The notes: generated by a model not told the origin, from the sequence alone. A stretch of 64,000 nt of DNA from Bacteroidaceae bacterium (GCA_024398755.1 JAKSIQ010000001.1:62001-126000); one strand, 5' to 3'. Shown: positions 36,453 through 46,106, numbered from the stretch's first letter. Program-made: numbers and translations.

Positions 36453-37805
36453 TTACTGGAAAATACCCCAGAGAAAAATTGCAATTATGGCAATAGGAGA
36501 AATGTATCTGACCATAAATCTGAGGACGTCGTTCCATATCAGTGTCTTAGGGCCTGGCAGAGAGTCACGGATGCCATATACCTCATCAAATACTGTCTTA
36601 CGTTCCATCTTCCAGCCAACAAACAGGACAATTACAAGACCGGCCATAGGCATCAGATAATTGCCTATCACATAGTCAAACGCGTCAAATAATATGCGTC
36701 CGCCAATCGTGAAGTTACTGAGTTTTCCAAATGACAACGAGCAGAATACGCCGACGAACAATGCCGCACAGAAAACGGAGACCGATGCCTTAACACGGCT
36801 CATCCTCATACGTTCGACAAGCCATGAAACAGGAACTTCATACAGTGACATGGCCGATGTTATGGCAGCCAAAAGAACCGCAAAGAAGAAAACCACCGAT
36901 ACAAGTCCTCCGAACGGCATCTTTGAGAATGCTATTGGCAATGTCTTGAATACCAAGCCGGTACCCTGATCGGTAGGCATACCGTATGCGAACAATACCG
37001 GTATTATGGCACTGCCGGCAATAATGGCAAATACCAGATCTGCGATGATAGTAGACACAGCCATATGTGTCAGACCGGAATTTCTGTCAAGATACGACGA
37101 GTAAGTGATCATAATTCCCATGCCGATTGACAGAGAATAGAATGACTGCCCCATTGCAGCAAGAAACACACGAGGTGTTATTTTGCTGAAATCAGGTCTG
37201 AAAAGATATGCCAAGCCATCCACAGCGCCAGGCTGAAACGCAGTCCAAATGGCCATGAACAGCATAATGAAGAACAACGTCGGCATCATTACCTTGGAAC
37301 ACTTTTCTATACCTTTGTTCACACCTTTCACAATAATAAGTCCGGTAATCAGAAGGAACAGGGTGTCAAGGACGATAGGCCTTATCGGATCAGAAACAAG
37401 TTGTCCGAACATCGCCTGAATTTCAACAGGATTTGAATCCTTGAATTGCAGCATGCATGAATCGAACATGTATTGAAGCGTCCAACCGCCTATCACGCAA
37501 TAATAGCACAATGTAAAGAAAGGTATGCACAAGGCAAGAATGCCATATCTTTTCCAGCCGCTGTTACCATCAATGACAGAAACGGCACTATAAGCATTTG
37601 CACGACTATGACGGCCTACTACAAACTCACACATCATGATTGGCAAAGCCACTATTATGATGCATAAAATATAGACCATAATGAATGCACCACCGCCATA
37701 CTCGCTGAGCATATACGGAAAGCGCCATATGTTACCAAGTCCGACAGCACTTCCGGCCAATGCCATTATGGACCCGACACTGCTTTTGAATGATTCCCTT
37801 TCCAT
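36453..37805 (-). CDS. Sodium-dependent transporter, neurotransmitter:sodium symporter (SNF) family
   Basis: The start is set at ATG 37805 (MERESFKSSVGSIMALAGSAVGLGNIWRFP, 450 residues), the canonical opening of bacterial NSS proteins with the first sodium-binding helix. About 11 to 12 membrane segments follow. Bacterial members (LeuT, TnaT, MhsT) import amino acids with sodium. The substrate here is unknown. It stands between two terminator hairpins and the DUF616 gene, inside an otherwise arabinose-related stretch, and looks inserted. Confidence 0.92.
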   Translation of the reverse strand: MERESFKSSVGSIMALAGSAVGLGNIWRFPYMLSEYGGGAFIMVYILCIIIVALPIMMCEFVVGRHSRANAYSAVSVIDGNSGWKRYGILALCIPFFTLCYYCVIGGWTLQYMFDSCMLQFKDSNPVEIQAMFGQLVSDPIRPIVLDTLFLLITGLIIVKGVNKGIEKCSKVMMPTLFFIMLFMAIWTAFQPGAVDGLAYLFRPDFSKITPRVFLAAMGQSFYSLSIGMGIMITYSSYLDRNSGLTHMAVSTIIADLVFAIIAGSAIIPVLFAYGMPTDQGTGLVFKTLPIAFSKMPFGGLVSVVFFFAVLLAAITSAMSLYEVPVSWLVERMRMSRVKASVSVFCAALFVGVFCSLSFGKLSNFTIGGRILFDAFDYVIGNYLMPMAGLVIVLFVGWKMERKTVFDEVYGIRDSLPGPKTLIWNDVLRFMVRYISPIAIIAIFLWGIFQ

Positions 37806-37842
37806 TACACTTGTAAAGTTATGGAAAATAATCCGTAATGCT

Positions 37843-37880
37843 AAATAAAAAGAGAAGACTGTCTCATGACAGTCTTCTCT
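37843..37880 (-). terminator. Terminator of the GH51 gene
   Basis: A 13-bp perfect stem (37851-37863 with 37868-37880, AGAGAAGACTGTC) has a 4-base loop. On the minus strand it is followed by TTTTATTT. It lies 20 bp after the GH51 stop. Confidence 0.9.
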
Positions 37881-37899
37881 TGATGCAAACAATACTCAA

Positions 37900-39885
37900 T
37901 TACAATGAAATGGTATACATTACCATTGAGTATGGTTCAATATTGATATTCATTTTCTTACTTACCTTCACTTCTTCCTTGACAGGTGCAATTGGCTGAG
38001 CGTCAAAGTTATTCTCATCCATAGGCTGACCCTTCAATGTTGTAAGTACAGCCTTAGACTTGAGCCCGAAGCGCGACAGGTCTACGCTTGCCTGCGCCGC
38101 ATTTTCACCGGCATTGCAAATCTTGACGTAAAGTTTGCGTGTTTTGCTGTCAAGAACTACAGACTGGCCAAGCAGATTGTCATCGGCCCTGTCAAAGCTG
38201 ACGCAGTCACCGTAGAACCAGTCACCGCTTGACTGGCCGAACATCTGCTGCACATAGTAACTACATGTCAGATACGGTCTTTCATTGTCAAAATATATAA
38301 GGTCGGGATTCCAGTTGTTGGTTCCCTTCTTGGCGAACAGAGGCGCATATGAAGTCATGCAGACCACATCACCATTGCGCTCTACATGCAACAGATAAAG
38401 AGCTTCTGACAATGCGTCAATAAGTTTTTTGTCCTTTGCGGCATATTCGCCCAAATACACCTTGGTCTTGCGGTCACGCGGATAGCTGTCATACTGACGG
38501 CTGGTCTGGAAATATGTGCGCTGCTCATAATAATGTTCATCAAGAATGGGAACCTCAAGAGAAGTGGCAAACTTCCATCCCTCCTCATAATCACCGTTTC
38601 CGGGGTGTGAGCCAGGACCATCGGTACCCACAATGACGATATCGGGATATGCCGCACGAACTTTGTCATATATGTACTTGAAACGTTCCTCGAATTCAGG
38701 CGTTATCTTCTCTTCGTTGCCAAGACCGAGATACTTCAGATTGAACGGTTCCGGATGTCCTGCATCGGCACGAACCTTGCCCCACTTGGAGTCGGCAGGA
38801 CCGTTGGCCCACTCTATAAGATCAAGAGCATCCTGTGCCCATTCGTCCATTTCGTCCATTGGAGCGGCATCCTGTGCCTGTGTGCGCATGTTCCATCCAC
38901 CGTTAGTGCCCTGACAGTTCACACCGCATGGCAGAATCGGCAGCGGCTGCATACCAAGGTCTTCGCAAAGCTGGAAATACTCAAAATAGCCCATTTCCAT
39001 TGACTGGTGATATCCCCAAGTGTTCTTAATCTGCTTGCGCTGTTCACGAGGTCCTACAGTGGTTTTCCAACGGTATGTGTCCCAGAAACCGTCACCGCCG
39101 CCATGAACCACACATCCTCCCGGGAAGCGCATGAACTTTGGCTGAAGGTCAGCAAGAACCTGCACAAGGTCCTTTCTGAGACCGTGCCCCATATAAGTAT
39201 CCTGAGGGAACAGTGATACCATATCAACGTCAAGTTGGCCTACGGTAAGAGCCAGTATCTGAAGTTGTGCATTGCTGCAGTCGGCATTAGCCGTAAGCGT
39301 ACACTCATATTTTTTCCAGTCTTTTCCGCTTACTGCAAGTATGGTATCTGCAATGGGAGCGGCAGGAGTGCGTGAGAAACCGCGCTGCGGTGCCACCATT
39401 ACAATACGGACCTCCTTGTCAATGCCGTCAGGATTACGCATGAATATGGAAAAATCATACGCGTCACCGGCTTTCAGGACAATACCATCATAGCCGTCGT
39501 TTGATATTCCGAAACCGGTCCATCCGTTATAGTCGTAGTAATGTCCTACTCGCTCTATGTTCAGACGCATGTAATTCGGATTGTTCGGATGAATAGGCTC
39601 CTGCTGTTTTGGTTCGATGAAGCCAAGTGAATGGCCGGGACGCTGTGTGCGCCATGCCGTTCCGGCTCCCCACCCGTCACGTTCGGCAGGACTGAATTCA
39701 AACGAACCGTTCTGAATGAGTTCGGCGCAAAGGCCGCCATCGGCCGATGAACTGATATCTTCAAAGAAAATACCTATCAGTTCATTGCTGATCTGTTTTC
39801 CGCCCTGAGGGGCTTTCATACTTTTCTGGGCTTGTGCTCCGACAAACGACAGCGACAAAGCCATCAATAGAACTGTTTTTTTCAT
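37900..39885 (-). CDS. Alpha-L-arabinofuranosidase, GH51, secreted
   Basis: The 661-residue enzyme has a signal peptide ending AQAQ. A carbohydrate-binding-like region (about 70-235) precedes the barrel. The acid/base is E391 in GLGNEEK and the nucleophile E480 in VYLGEYAA; the C-terminal beta domain follows. It releases L-arabinofuranose from arabinan, arabinoxylan or arabinogalactan side chains in the periplasm. It is convergent with the arabinose operon, which would take up and metabolise the product. A GH51 gene next to ara genes is also known in Bacteroides. Confidence 0.95.
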   Translation of the reverse strand: MKKTVLLMALSLSFVGAQAQKSMKAPQGGKQISNELIGIFFEDISSSADGGLCAELIQNGSFEFSPAERDGWGAGTAWRTQRPGHSLGFIEPKQQEPIHPNNPNYMRLNIERVGHYYDYNGWTGFGISNDGYDGIVLKAGDAYDFSIFMRNPDGIDKEVRIVMVAPQRGFSRTPAAPIADTILAVSGKDWKKYECTLTANADCSNAQLQILALTVGQLDVDMVSLFPQDTYMGHGLRKDLVQVLADLQPKFMRFPGGCVVHGGGDGFWDTYRWKTTVGPREQRKQIKNTWGYHQSMEMGYFEYFQLCEDLGMQPLPILPCGVNCQGTNGGWNMRTQAQDAAPMDEMDEWAQDALDLIEWANGPADSKWGKVRADAGHPEPFNLKYLGLGNEEKITPEFEERFKYIYDKVRAAYPDIVIVGTDGPGSHPGNGDYEEGWKFATSLEVPILDEHYYEQRTYFQTSRQYDSYPRDRKTKVYLGEYAAKDKKLIDALSEALYLLHVERNGDVVCMTSYAPLFAKKGTNNWNPDLIYFDNERPYLTCSYYVQQMFGQSSGDWFYGDCVSFDRADDNLLGQSVVLDSKTRKLYVKICNAGENAAQASVDLSRFGLKSKAVLTTLKGQPMDENNFDAQPIAPVKEEVKVSKKMNINIEPYSMVMYTISL

Positions 39886-39909
39886 ATTAATGTGTAAGTT
39901 GTAATTAGG

Positions 39910-40674
39910 TCAGGAAATGAACCGATGCCAGAAACGTTCGTAATTTTTAGGTCTGCTCCAATAATGACATCCGAACGGAAGTTCCTTATGGTTAAGCGAA
40001 TAACAATGTGACAATGACTGCTCGAACGAAAACTTCAGAGCCTCATGATAATCAGGTATTTTCAACTTATGTGTACGGCTTGCCACAAGACTTATGTACC
40101 AATCCTCAAAATAACGGCATTTGTCAATAATCTCACGGTCATCAACGGTAATCTGACGCATAGTGCTTATTTTCCTCAAGGAGAAACCGCCATTACCGAC
40201 AGCAAAATACTTCAGACAATGCGGAATTCTATAAACATTGACTGGAAACAATTTTCTGATATTCTGTACCAGCATTCCCCAAGTCCGTTTCCAATAATAT
40301 TCAGTAGGAATCCATGGAGCGCCGACATAATCATAACCCTTATCTGCCCACATTTGCAGTTCATCTCTGAATACCCATGCATCAAGCTGATATATTAGCA
40401 TGTATTCATAATCCTTATACAGATCATAGAACTCCGTGGTCAGCAGCAGATCACTATATGACTGGACACTGGCAAAATTGCTGTCATCCAGAACGGTTTC
40501 AGATATGTTTGCCATACCTGCGTACTTGTCCATAATGCTGTCAATATCCAGTTTTACCGGATGAAGAATACTGATGTCGTATTTTCCCAGAATGCGCAAT
40601 GCCTGTTCAAAACTTTTCCTTTCTGTTTCAGAAAAAGGTCGATATACAGGGATGACAATAATTACGTTGTTCAT
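39910..40674 (-). CDS. DUF5672 family protein, probable glycosyltransferase
   Basis: From ATG 40674 (MNNVIIVIPVYRPFSE) the protein is 254 residues. It shows the DUF5672 pattern: a TTEFYDLYKDYEYMLIYQLDAWVF segment (LDAW in the DxD place), DYVGAPW, GNGGFSLRK and the ED pair in YFEDW. These point to a GT-A fold enzyme. It overlaps the stop of the upstream glycosyltransferase gene by four bases (ATGA), so the two are coupled. No signal or membrane segment is seen. Donor and acceptor are unknown. Confidence 0.75.
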   Translation of the reverse strand: MNNVIIVIPVYRPFSETERKSFEQALRILGKYDISILHPVKLDIDSIMDKYAGMANISETVLDDSNFASVQSYSDLLLTTEFYDLYKDYEYMLIYQLDAWVFRDELQMWADKGYDYVGAPWIPTEYYWKRTWGMLVQNIRKLFPVNVYRIPHCLKYFAVGNGGFSLRKISTMRQITVDDREIIDKCRYFEDWYISLVASRTHKLKIPDYHEALKFSFEQSLSHCYSLNHKELPFGCHYWSRPKNYERFWHRFIS

Positions 40675-41690
40675 AATCGGCTGTCTTTTCGTATCAGTCC
40701 ATACAGAAGGTATTTGCCTATAACATTCATGTTCAATTTGAAAGAATGGTTCCGCTCTCTCAAACACTCCAGAAGCAGACGTGAACATTCCAATGCAGAA
40801 GCATTCTGGAAACTCGCCCTATAATACACTTGAATAGAACGTTCAATAACCTTTCTTTCTTCTTCTGAAAACGTCTGATGCTCTTCAGTTTTATACCTGT
40901 ATTGAATGGCTGTCCGCAATTTGTCACTCTTTATTCTTTTCTGCAACCGTTCAACTGCATTTATGGTCAATGTACGCATTTTCACATCGTCGGGCATATC
41001 GCAGCCACGGGACAACGGCAGTTCATTCTTCCATTTTTCAATGAAACGGTCAAGATTATCCGCAAACATATCATTAAATATGCCCACGGAATCGTGTTCA
41101 ACAATGATATCGTCGCATAGCATCACTTTGCGTCCAGTCATCAATGCCTGCATGCTGATGTCAAGATCATACAGGTGGAAGCCACCGTAAGTATCGTCAT
41201 CAAACTTGACAAACTGGAATAATGATCTTGGCATACAGAACCATAATCCGTCAACAACGGCTGTCTCGTACAAGTGTCCGGCCGATTTGAACGTGTTCCT
41301 GTCCAGAACACTTCTGGGATTTTTCTCCAAAGTATAATAACGGTCCCAATTGAATTTCCTCCAGGCATATCCGCACATACGCGCATCACCTTGTACAGGA
41401 ACGAAGCCGACGCCTGCGACACCCAAGACTCCGATTTGTGAATCCTTCAGATAATTTTCAACCTTGAATCCCCAGTCCTTAGTATGGAAAAACAGGTCTT
41501 CGTGCATGAAACACAAATTGTCGCCCCGGCTCAGACAGGCACCCTTGTTGTATGCCTGAAAAATGCTGTATTGCCCCTTGGAATTATCTATATGTATAAT
41601 CTCATACTCACACCCTACCGTATCGGCAATGTTTTCAAGCAACACATCAGATGTTTCAGGGAATTTGGAACAAATAATCAATGAAAGCAT
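40671..41690 (-). CDS. Glycosyltransferase, GT-A fold (family-2-like)
   Basis: The 339-residue protein starts MLSLIICSKFPETSDVLLEN, then IIHIDNSKGQYSIFQAYNKG and LCFMHEDLFF. HEDL stands where the metal-binding DxD is expected, and FHLYDLDISMQAL follows. This is the pattern of the small GT-A group used in surface polysaccharide or glycopeptide synthesis. It starts just after the rpiB terminator, so it needs its own promoter, which I cannot point to. It is AT-richer than neighbours, like the two other glycosyltransferase genes here. Confidence 0.78.
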   Translation of the reverse strand: MLSLIICSKFPETSDVLLENIADTVGCEYEIIHIDNSKGQYSIFQAYNKGACLSRGDNLCFMHEDLFFHTKDWGFKVENYLKDSQIGVLGVAGVGFVPVQGDARMCGYAWRKFNWDRYYTLEKNPRSVLDRNTFKSAGHLYETAVVDGLWFCMPRSLFQFVKFDDDTYGGFHLYDLDISMQALMTGRKVMLCDDIIVEHDSVGIFNDMFADNLDRFIEKWKNELPLSRGCDMPDDVKMRTLTINAVERLQKRIKSDKLRTAIQYRYKTEEHQTFSEEERKVIERSIQVYYRASFQNASALECSRLLLECLRERNHSFKLNMNVIGKYLLYGLIRKDSRL

Positions 41691-41707
41691 TCTGGAACTG
41701 TTATGAG

Positions 41708-41756
41708 AAAAAAATAATCCCCACTAATCCGTTTTTCGAATCAGAGGGGATAATTT
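41708..41756 (-). terminator. Terminator of the tkt-rpiB operon
   Basis: On the minus strand AATTATCCCC and GGGGATTATT form the lower stem (one mismatch), with an inner GATTCG/CGGATT helix closed by wobble pairs around an A-rich loop. A run of T residues (41714-41708) follows. Confidence 0.8.
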
Positions 41757-41767
41757 ACGCAAGCATA

Positions 41768-42196
41768 TTATTTCAAAGGAATGCTGTTGACACGAGTCTG
41801 ATGACGTCCTCCTTCAAATTCCGTATTCAGATACTCATCCATGATTTTACGCGCCATTTCATTGTCTATGAAACGGCCGGGCATGACAAGACAGTTGGAA
41901 TCATTATGCTGACGTATCAGATGAGCTATTTCAGGTATCCAGCACAGACCGGCTCTAACACCCTGGTGTTTGTTCAATGTCATTGATATGCCTTCTCCGC
42001 TTCCGCACATTGCAATACCCTTTTCAACTTCTCCGCGTTCAATGGCGAATCCAAGAGCATGACCGTACTCAGCGTAGTTGCAACTGTCGGGTGTGAAGGT
42101 GCCGAAGTCCTTGTACTCCAGCCCCTTCTCTTCAAGATATTGTTTCACAAACTGCTTTAATGGGAAAGCAGCGTGATCACTTGCAATTCCTATCAT
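41768..42196 (-). CDS. rpiB: Ribose-5-phosphate isomerase B
   Basis: The 142-residue protein has SDHAAFPLK near the N-terminus and the catalytic-site segment GIAMCGSGEGISMTLNKHQGVRAGLC. It interconverts ribose-5-phosphate and ribulose-5-phosphate. Its start overlaps the transketolase stop by four bases (ATGA). A terminator follows 12 bp after the stop. With tkt it processes pentose phosphates formed by the arabinose genes. Confidence 0.96.
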   Translation of the reverse strand: MIGIASDHAAFPLKQFVKQYLEEKGLEYKDFGTFTPDSCNYAEYGHALGFAIERGEVEKGIAMCGSGEGISMTLNKHQGVRAGLCWIPEIAHLIRQHNDSNCLVMPGRFIDNEMARKIMDEYLNTEFEGGRHQTRVNSIPLK

Positions 42197-44211
42197 TTCT
42201 TGAGCATCTTCTTGACCTGGTCATAGACGTTCTGAGCGGTGAAGCCCAGTTTTTCGTCCAGGACCTTGTAAGGAGCTGAGAATCCGAATGAGTTCAGACC
42301 CCATACCTTACCGTTACCGCCTACAAGACCTTCCAGGTTGACAGGCAGACCGGCAGTCATACCGAACTTGCGCTTGTTGCCAGGAAGAATTGAACGCTGG
42401 TAAGCCTTTGACTGGCTGCGGAACAGACCTTCTGACGGAACGCTTACAATGCGGCACTTGATGCCTTCGGCGCGGAGCAGTTCTGCACCTGCCACCAGAG
42501 TTGAGACTTCTGAACCTGAAGCAAGCAGAATGACATCATAATCGGCATCACTACCGGCTACTATGTATGCACCCTTTGCAGACTGGCTGTAGTCGTTACC
42601 GGCCGGAAGAGTCTTGATGTTCTGACGGCTCAGGATAAGACCTGTAGGTGAAGTGGTGTTCTCCATTGCAAGTTTCCAGCATGCTGTGGTCTCGTCGCTG
42701 TCGGCAGGACGGACAACCAGCATTGAGTTCTTGCCCTTGTGGGTCTTGAGCTTTTCCATAAGACGGATCTGAGCTTCCTGCTCAACCGGCTCATGTGTAG
42801 GACCATCCTCTCCTACGCGGAATGCATCGTGAGTCCAGATGAACTTGACAGGAAGTTCCATGAGTGCAGCCATACGGACAGCAGGTTTCATGTAATCTGA
42901 GAATACGAAGAATGTACCGCAAGCAGGAATTACACCGCCATGCAGAGCCATACCTATGCAGCAGCAAGCCATGGTAAGTTCAGCGACACCAGCCTGGAAG
43001 AAAGCGCCTGAGAAGTCGCCCTTGACCATATTGGTGGTATATTTCAGGAATCCGTCGGTCTTGTCTGAATTGCTGAGGTCAGCACTTGCGCAAACCATGT
43101 TAGGTACCTGCTGGGCAAGCTGGCTCAGAACTGCAGCTGATGCTGAACGGGTGGCATCATCGGCCTTCTGTTCAACCTTTGACCAGTCAATCTTGGGAGC
43201 CTTTCCACTGAACCATTCCTCAAGCTGTTTTGCCTTTTCAGGATTGGCTGCAGCCCAAGCGGCCTTCTTTGCATATTTTGCGTCCATAATCTTACGCAGC
43301 TGTTTTGCACGGTCAGCATAAAGTTTCTGGACCTCCGGGAAAATCTGGAAAGGATTCTCAGGATCACCGCCAAGATTCTTGATGGTGTTGATAAAGGCGT
43401 CTCCTCCAATAGGAGCTCCATGTGTCTTGCAGTTGCGCTCATAGCTGGTACCGTCTGATTTCATGGCACCCTTACCCATAATGGTCTTGCCGATAATCAG
43501 AGTAGGTTTGCCGTTTGGAGTCTGCGCCATGGTCAGAGCACCGCGAATCTGGTCGCAGTCATTTCCGTCTATCTCGTATACATTCCAATTCCATGAACGG
43601 TATTTGGCGGCAGTATCCTCGCTTGTCACGACGTTGCATTCGGTTGACAGCTGGATATCGTTTGAATCATAGAACATGATAAGATTGTCAAGTCCGAGAT
43701 TGCCTGCAATACGACCGGCACCCTGGCTTATTTCCTCCTGAATACCGCCATCAGAAATATATGCGTAGATTTTATGGTTCATGACCTCCTGTCCAAGCAC
43801 TGCAGCAAGATGTTTCTCCGCAATGGCAGCACCGACAGCAAATACATGACCCTGACCGAGAGGACCTGATGTGTTTTCAATGCCACGTGCTACCTCGAGT
43901 TCCGGATGACCGGTAACAGGAGAATCCCACTGACGCAGTGTCTTGAGTTCCTCAAGAGAGAATTTGCCTGTAAGAGCAAGCTGCGAATAAAGCATCGGAG
44001 CCATGTGACCAGGATCAAGGAAGAAACGGTCACGGCCTTCAAACTTCATGTTTCGTGGATCGTATTCAAGGAACTCGCTGAAGAGCACGTTAATGAAATC
44101 GGCACCGCCCATGGCACCACCCGGATGGCCGGACTTTGCCTTTTCAACCATTGAAGCAGCCAGGATTCTAATGTTGTCCGCTGCTTTGTTCATCAGTTCT
44201 TTACTGTTCAT
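42193..44211 (-). CDS. tkt: Transketolase
   Basis: The 672-residue thiamine-diphosphate enzyme has GHPGGAMGGADF, the TPP-binding region with GDGG changed to SDGG (AYISDGGIQEE), GPLGQGHVFAVG and the transketolase motif GEDGPTHEPVEQ. It moves two-carbon units between sugar phosphates. Ser for the first Gly of GDGG is a small departure at a non-ligand position; the Asp ligand is kept. It is the first gene of tkt-rpiB, with a -7 element at 44253-44260. Confidence 0.96.
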   Translation of the reverse strand: MNSKELMNKAADNIRILAASMVEKAKSGHPGGAMGGADFINVLFSEFLEYDPRNMKFEGRDRFFLDPGHMAPMLYSQLALTGKFSLEELKTLRQWDSPVTGHPELEVARGIENTSGPLGQGHVFAVGAAIAEKHLAAVLGQEVMNHKIYAYISDGGIQEEISQGAGRIAGNLGLDNLIMFYDSNDIQLSTECNVVTSEDTAAKYRSWNWNVYEIDGNDCDQIRGALTMAQTPNGKPTLIIGKTIMGKGAMKSDGTSYERNCKTHGAPIGGDAFINTIKNLGGDPENPFQIFPEVQKLYADRAKQLRKIMDAKYAKKAAWAAANPEKAKQLEEWFSGKAPKIDWSKVEQKADDATRSASAAVLSQLAQQVPNMVCASADLSNSDKTDGFLKYTTNMVKGDFSGAFFQAGVAELTMACCCIGMALHGGVIPACGTFFVFSDYMKPAVRMAALMELPVKFIWTHDAFRVGEDGPTHEPVEQEAQIRLMEKLKTHKGKNSMLVVRPADSDETTACWKLAMENTTSPTGLILSRQNIKTLPAGNDYSQSAKGAYIVAGSDADYDVILLASGSEVSTLVAGAELLRAEGIKCRIVSVPSEGLFRSQSKAYQRSILPGNKRKFGMTAGLPVNLEGLVGGNGKVWGLNSFGFSAPYKVLDEKLGFTAQNVYDQVKKMLKK

Positions 44212-44252
44212 TTTATTATAAATGTTTTAAATGTTGTCTTTGTATCAATTCA

Positions 44253-44260
44253 CAAAGTTA
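44253..44260 (-). promoter_or_regulatory. -7 element TAACTTTG for tkt-rpiB
   Basis: On the minus strand TAACTTTG matches TAnnTTTG, 41 bp before the tkt ATG. No clear -33 TTTG is found at 19-21 bp. Confidence 0.45.
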
Positions 44261-44273
44261 CGATATTTATTCT

Positions 44274-44281
44274 TATTTTTG
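44274..44281 (+). promoter_or_regulatory. -7 element TATTTTTG for the histidine phosphatase gene
   Basis: TATTTTTG matches TAnnTTTG and lies 42 bp before the ATG at 44324. It is back to back with the tkt element, so the 112-bp gap is a divergent promoter region. Confidence 0.4.
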
Positions 44282-44323
44282 TCCGGTTTCAACAAAAAAC
44301 AGCAACAAACTCATTTATCAGAT

Positions 44324-45673
44324 ATGAAAAAGCAACTATTGACCAGTATGTTCCTTATGGTTGCCTGCGCAATGAGCGCCCAGGTGATTGACAAGGAAAG
44401 CATCAACGATGACAACCTGTACAACTTCGGCGGAAGCATGACAGAATATCTTGACCCCGGAGTCAGGTACAGCAACGCTCCAAAAGGATTCAAGCCGTTT
44501 TACCTGAGTCATTACGGACGCCACGGCTCGCGGTATCTGCTAAATGATCCGCAGTATTCAGGACCTTACAACACACTGAAGGAAGCAGACGAAAAGGGCG
44601 TGCTCACGGAATTCGGGAAAAGTGTCATGAACAGATTGGAAATAATGAAGAACGATGCCAGCGGACACCTTGGAGATCTGACGAAGAAAGGACAGCGGCA
44701 GCATCGCGGAATTGCGGAGCGTATGGTCAGAAACTACCCTGAAATATTCAACAGCAAAAGCACCATCGTTGCACGGTCTACCACATCGCACCGCGTAATG
44801 GCCAGCATGACAGCCGCCCTTATGGAGTTCTCAGCCCTGTTACCCAAAATGGACATAGACTACAACGACAGTGATTTTGACAAAGGTTACATGAATTCCG
44901 AAGACCGCGCAATAAACTCGGCAAAGAACAACCGCAACAAAAATGCCGCAGTAAGTGAATTCAATGCGCGCCACACTCATCCCGAACGCCTGATGGCAGC
45001 GCTGTTTACCGACACGACCTTCATCACCAGATACGTGAAGCCGAACTCAAGTTCATCGCCGCGCAACAATTCCGCCAGCCTGTACAACCAGATTTATGAA
45101 GTTGCAGCCAACATGGGAAGCCATGATCTGGGTTTTGACATGAACGACGTGTTCACATACGATGAGTGGTATGACAATTTCCTGCAGAACAACATGTACT
45201 GGTATACACAGTCAGCCTTCAATGACATCACCGAGTCAGTAGTCCCCTACGGACATGCAACTCTGCTCCAGGACATTCTTGACAAGGCCGATGCTGCCAT
45301 AGTAGCAGGTACTCCGGGCGCGAACCTGCGATACGGACACGACACAGCCTTGTTCCCGTTGCTTTGCCTTATGAAAGTGAACGACTGCGGATGGGCTCCC
45401 GCCGACCTTGAACAGGTTGCCGACAAGTGGGTGGCATACGACATTGTTCACATGGGAAGCAATCTGCAGCTTGTATTCTACAAGAACAGGAAAGGCATCA
45501 TCCTGGTCCGTGCCCTGCTGAATGAGAAGGAGGCCACTCTGCCCGTAGAATGCTACAAAGACTCCAAGGGTAACGAATACCCATATTTCTACGAATGGTC
45601 AAAAGTCGAATCATACTACCGGAAGGTGCTCTCAGACTGGACCCGCATCAAGGACGGACTTACAGCAAAATAA
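44324..45673 (+). CDS. Secreted histidine-type acid phosphatase (MINPP/phytase-like)
   Basis: From ATG 44324 the protein is 449 residues, with a signal peptide ending MSAQ. The catalytic RHG is at R66-H67-G68 in SHYGRHGSRY, and the proton donor HD is at H339-D340 in RYGHDTALFP. This is the clade-2 histidine phosphatase plan. Gut Bacteroides homologues include inositol polyphosphate phosphatases (MINPP), so phytate or another phosphorylated substrate in the periplasm or vesicles is likely; specificity is not visible. It stands alone, closed by the bidirectional terminator. Confidence 0.88.
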   Translation: MKKQLLTSMFLMVACAMSAQVIDKESINDDNLYNFGGSMTEYLDPGVRYSNAPKGFKPFYLSHYGRHGSRYLLNDPQYSGPYNTLKEADEKGVLTEFGKSVMNRLEIMKNDASGHLGDLTKKGQRQHRGIAERMVRNYPEIFNSKSTIVARSTTSHRVMASMTAALMEFSALLPKMDIDYNDSDFDKGYMNSEDRAINSAKNNRNKNAAVSEFNARHTHPERLMAALFTDTTFITRYVKPNSSSSPRNNSASLYNQIYEVAANMGSHDLGFDMNDVFTYDEWYDNFLQNNMYWYTQSAFNDITESVVPYGHATLLQDILDKADAAIVAGTPGANLRYGHDTALFPLLCLMKVNDCGWAPADLEQVADKWVAYDIVHMGSNLQLVFYKNRKGIILVRALLNEKEATLPVECYKDSKGNEYPYFYEWSKVESYYRKVLSDWTRIKDGLTAK

Positions 45674-45700
45674 TCCGCAACAGACGCGTAATTCACAACA

Positions 45701-45737
45701 AATAAAGACCGGCTAAAAAATTTAGCCGGTCTTTATT
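45701..45737. terminator. Bidirectional terminator between the phosphatase gene and secG
   Basis: A 17-bp perfect hairpin: AATAAAGACCGGCTAAA (45701-45717), loop AAA, then its exact complement (45721-45737). A/T-rich stem ends give T-tracts on both strands, so it can end both convergent units. Confidence 0.92.
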
Positions 45738-45755
45738 TATGGATTATCAGATGAA

Positions 45756-46106
45756 TTATTCTGCGCTTGATTCAGCTTCGCCCTCTTCTATCGGAGCATC
45801 GAATGTCGTAACAGACATTTCAGGATTTACAGACTGAGTTTCAACAGCTTCATCCTTTAGAACAGAGCCTGAAGCCACTGATGCAGGTTTTGCAACAAAT
45901 GCTGACAGAATACTCAAAACTACAATTGCAATAATAAGAGTCCATGTGGTCTTTTCAAGAATATCGGTTGTCTTGCGAACGCCCATAATCTGATTGGACG
46001 ATGCAAAGCCGGCAGCCAGACCACCGCCTTTTGAATTCTGGATTGTGACAACGGCACAAAGGAATATTGCAAGAATCACAATAATGATAAGCAGTACCTT
46101 GAACAT
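45756..46106 (-). CDS. secG: Preprotein translocase subunit SecG
   Basis: The 116-residue protein has two membrane helices (about 3-20 and 52-72) joined by the SecG loop NSKGGGLAAGFAS. A C-terminal acidic tail of about 40 residues is typical of Bacteroidetes SecG. It assists SecYEG in export. It is last in the sigma-54 regulator-lptE-TPR-secG run, 6 bp after the TPR-like gene, and followed by a strong terminator. Confidence 0.93.
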   Translation of the reverse strand: MFKVLLIIIVILAIFLCAVVTIQNSKGGGLAAGFASSNQIMGVRKTTDILEKTTWTLIIAIVVLSILSAFVAKPASVASGSVLKDEAVETQSVNPEMSVTTFDAPIEEGEAESSAE

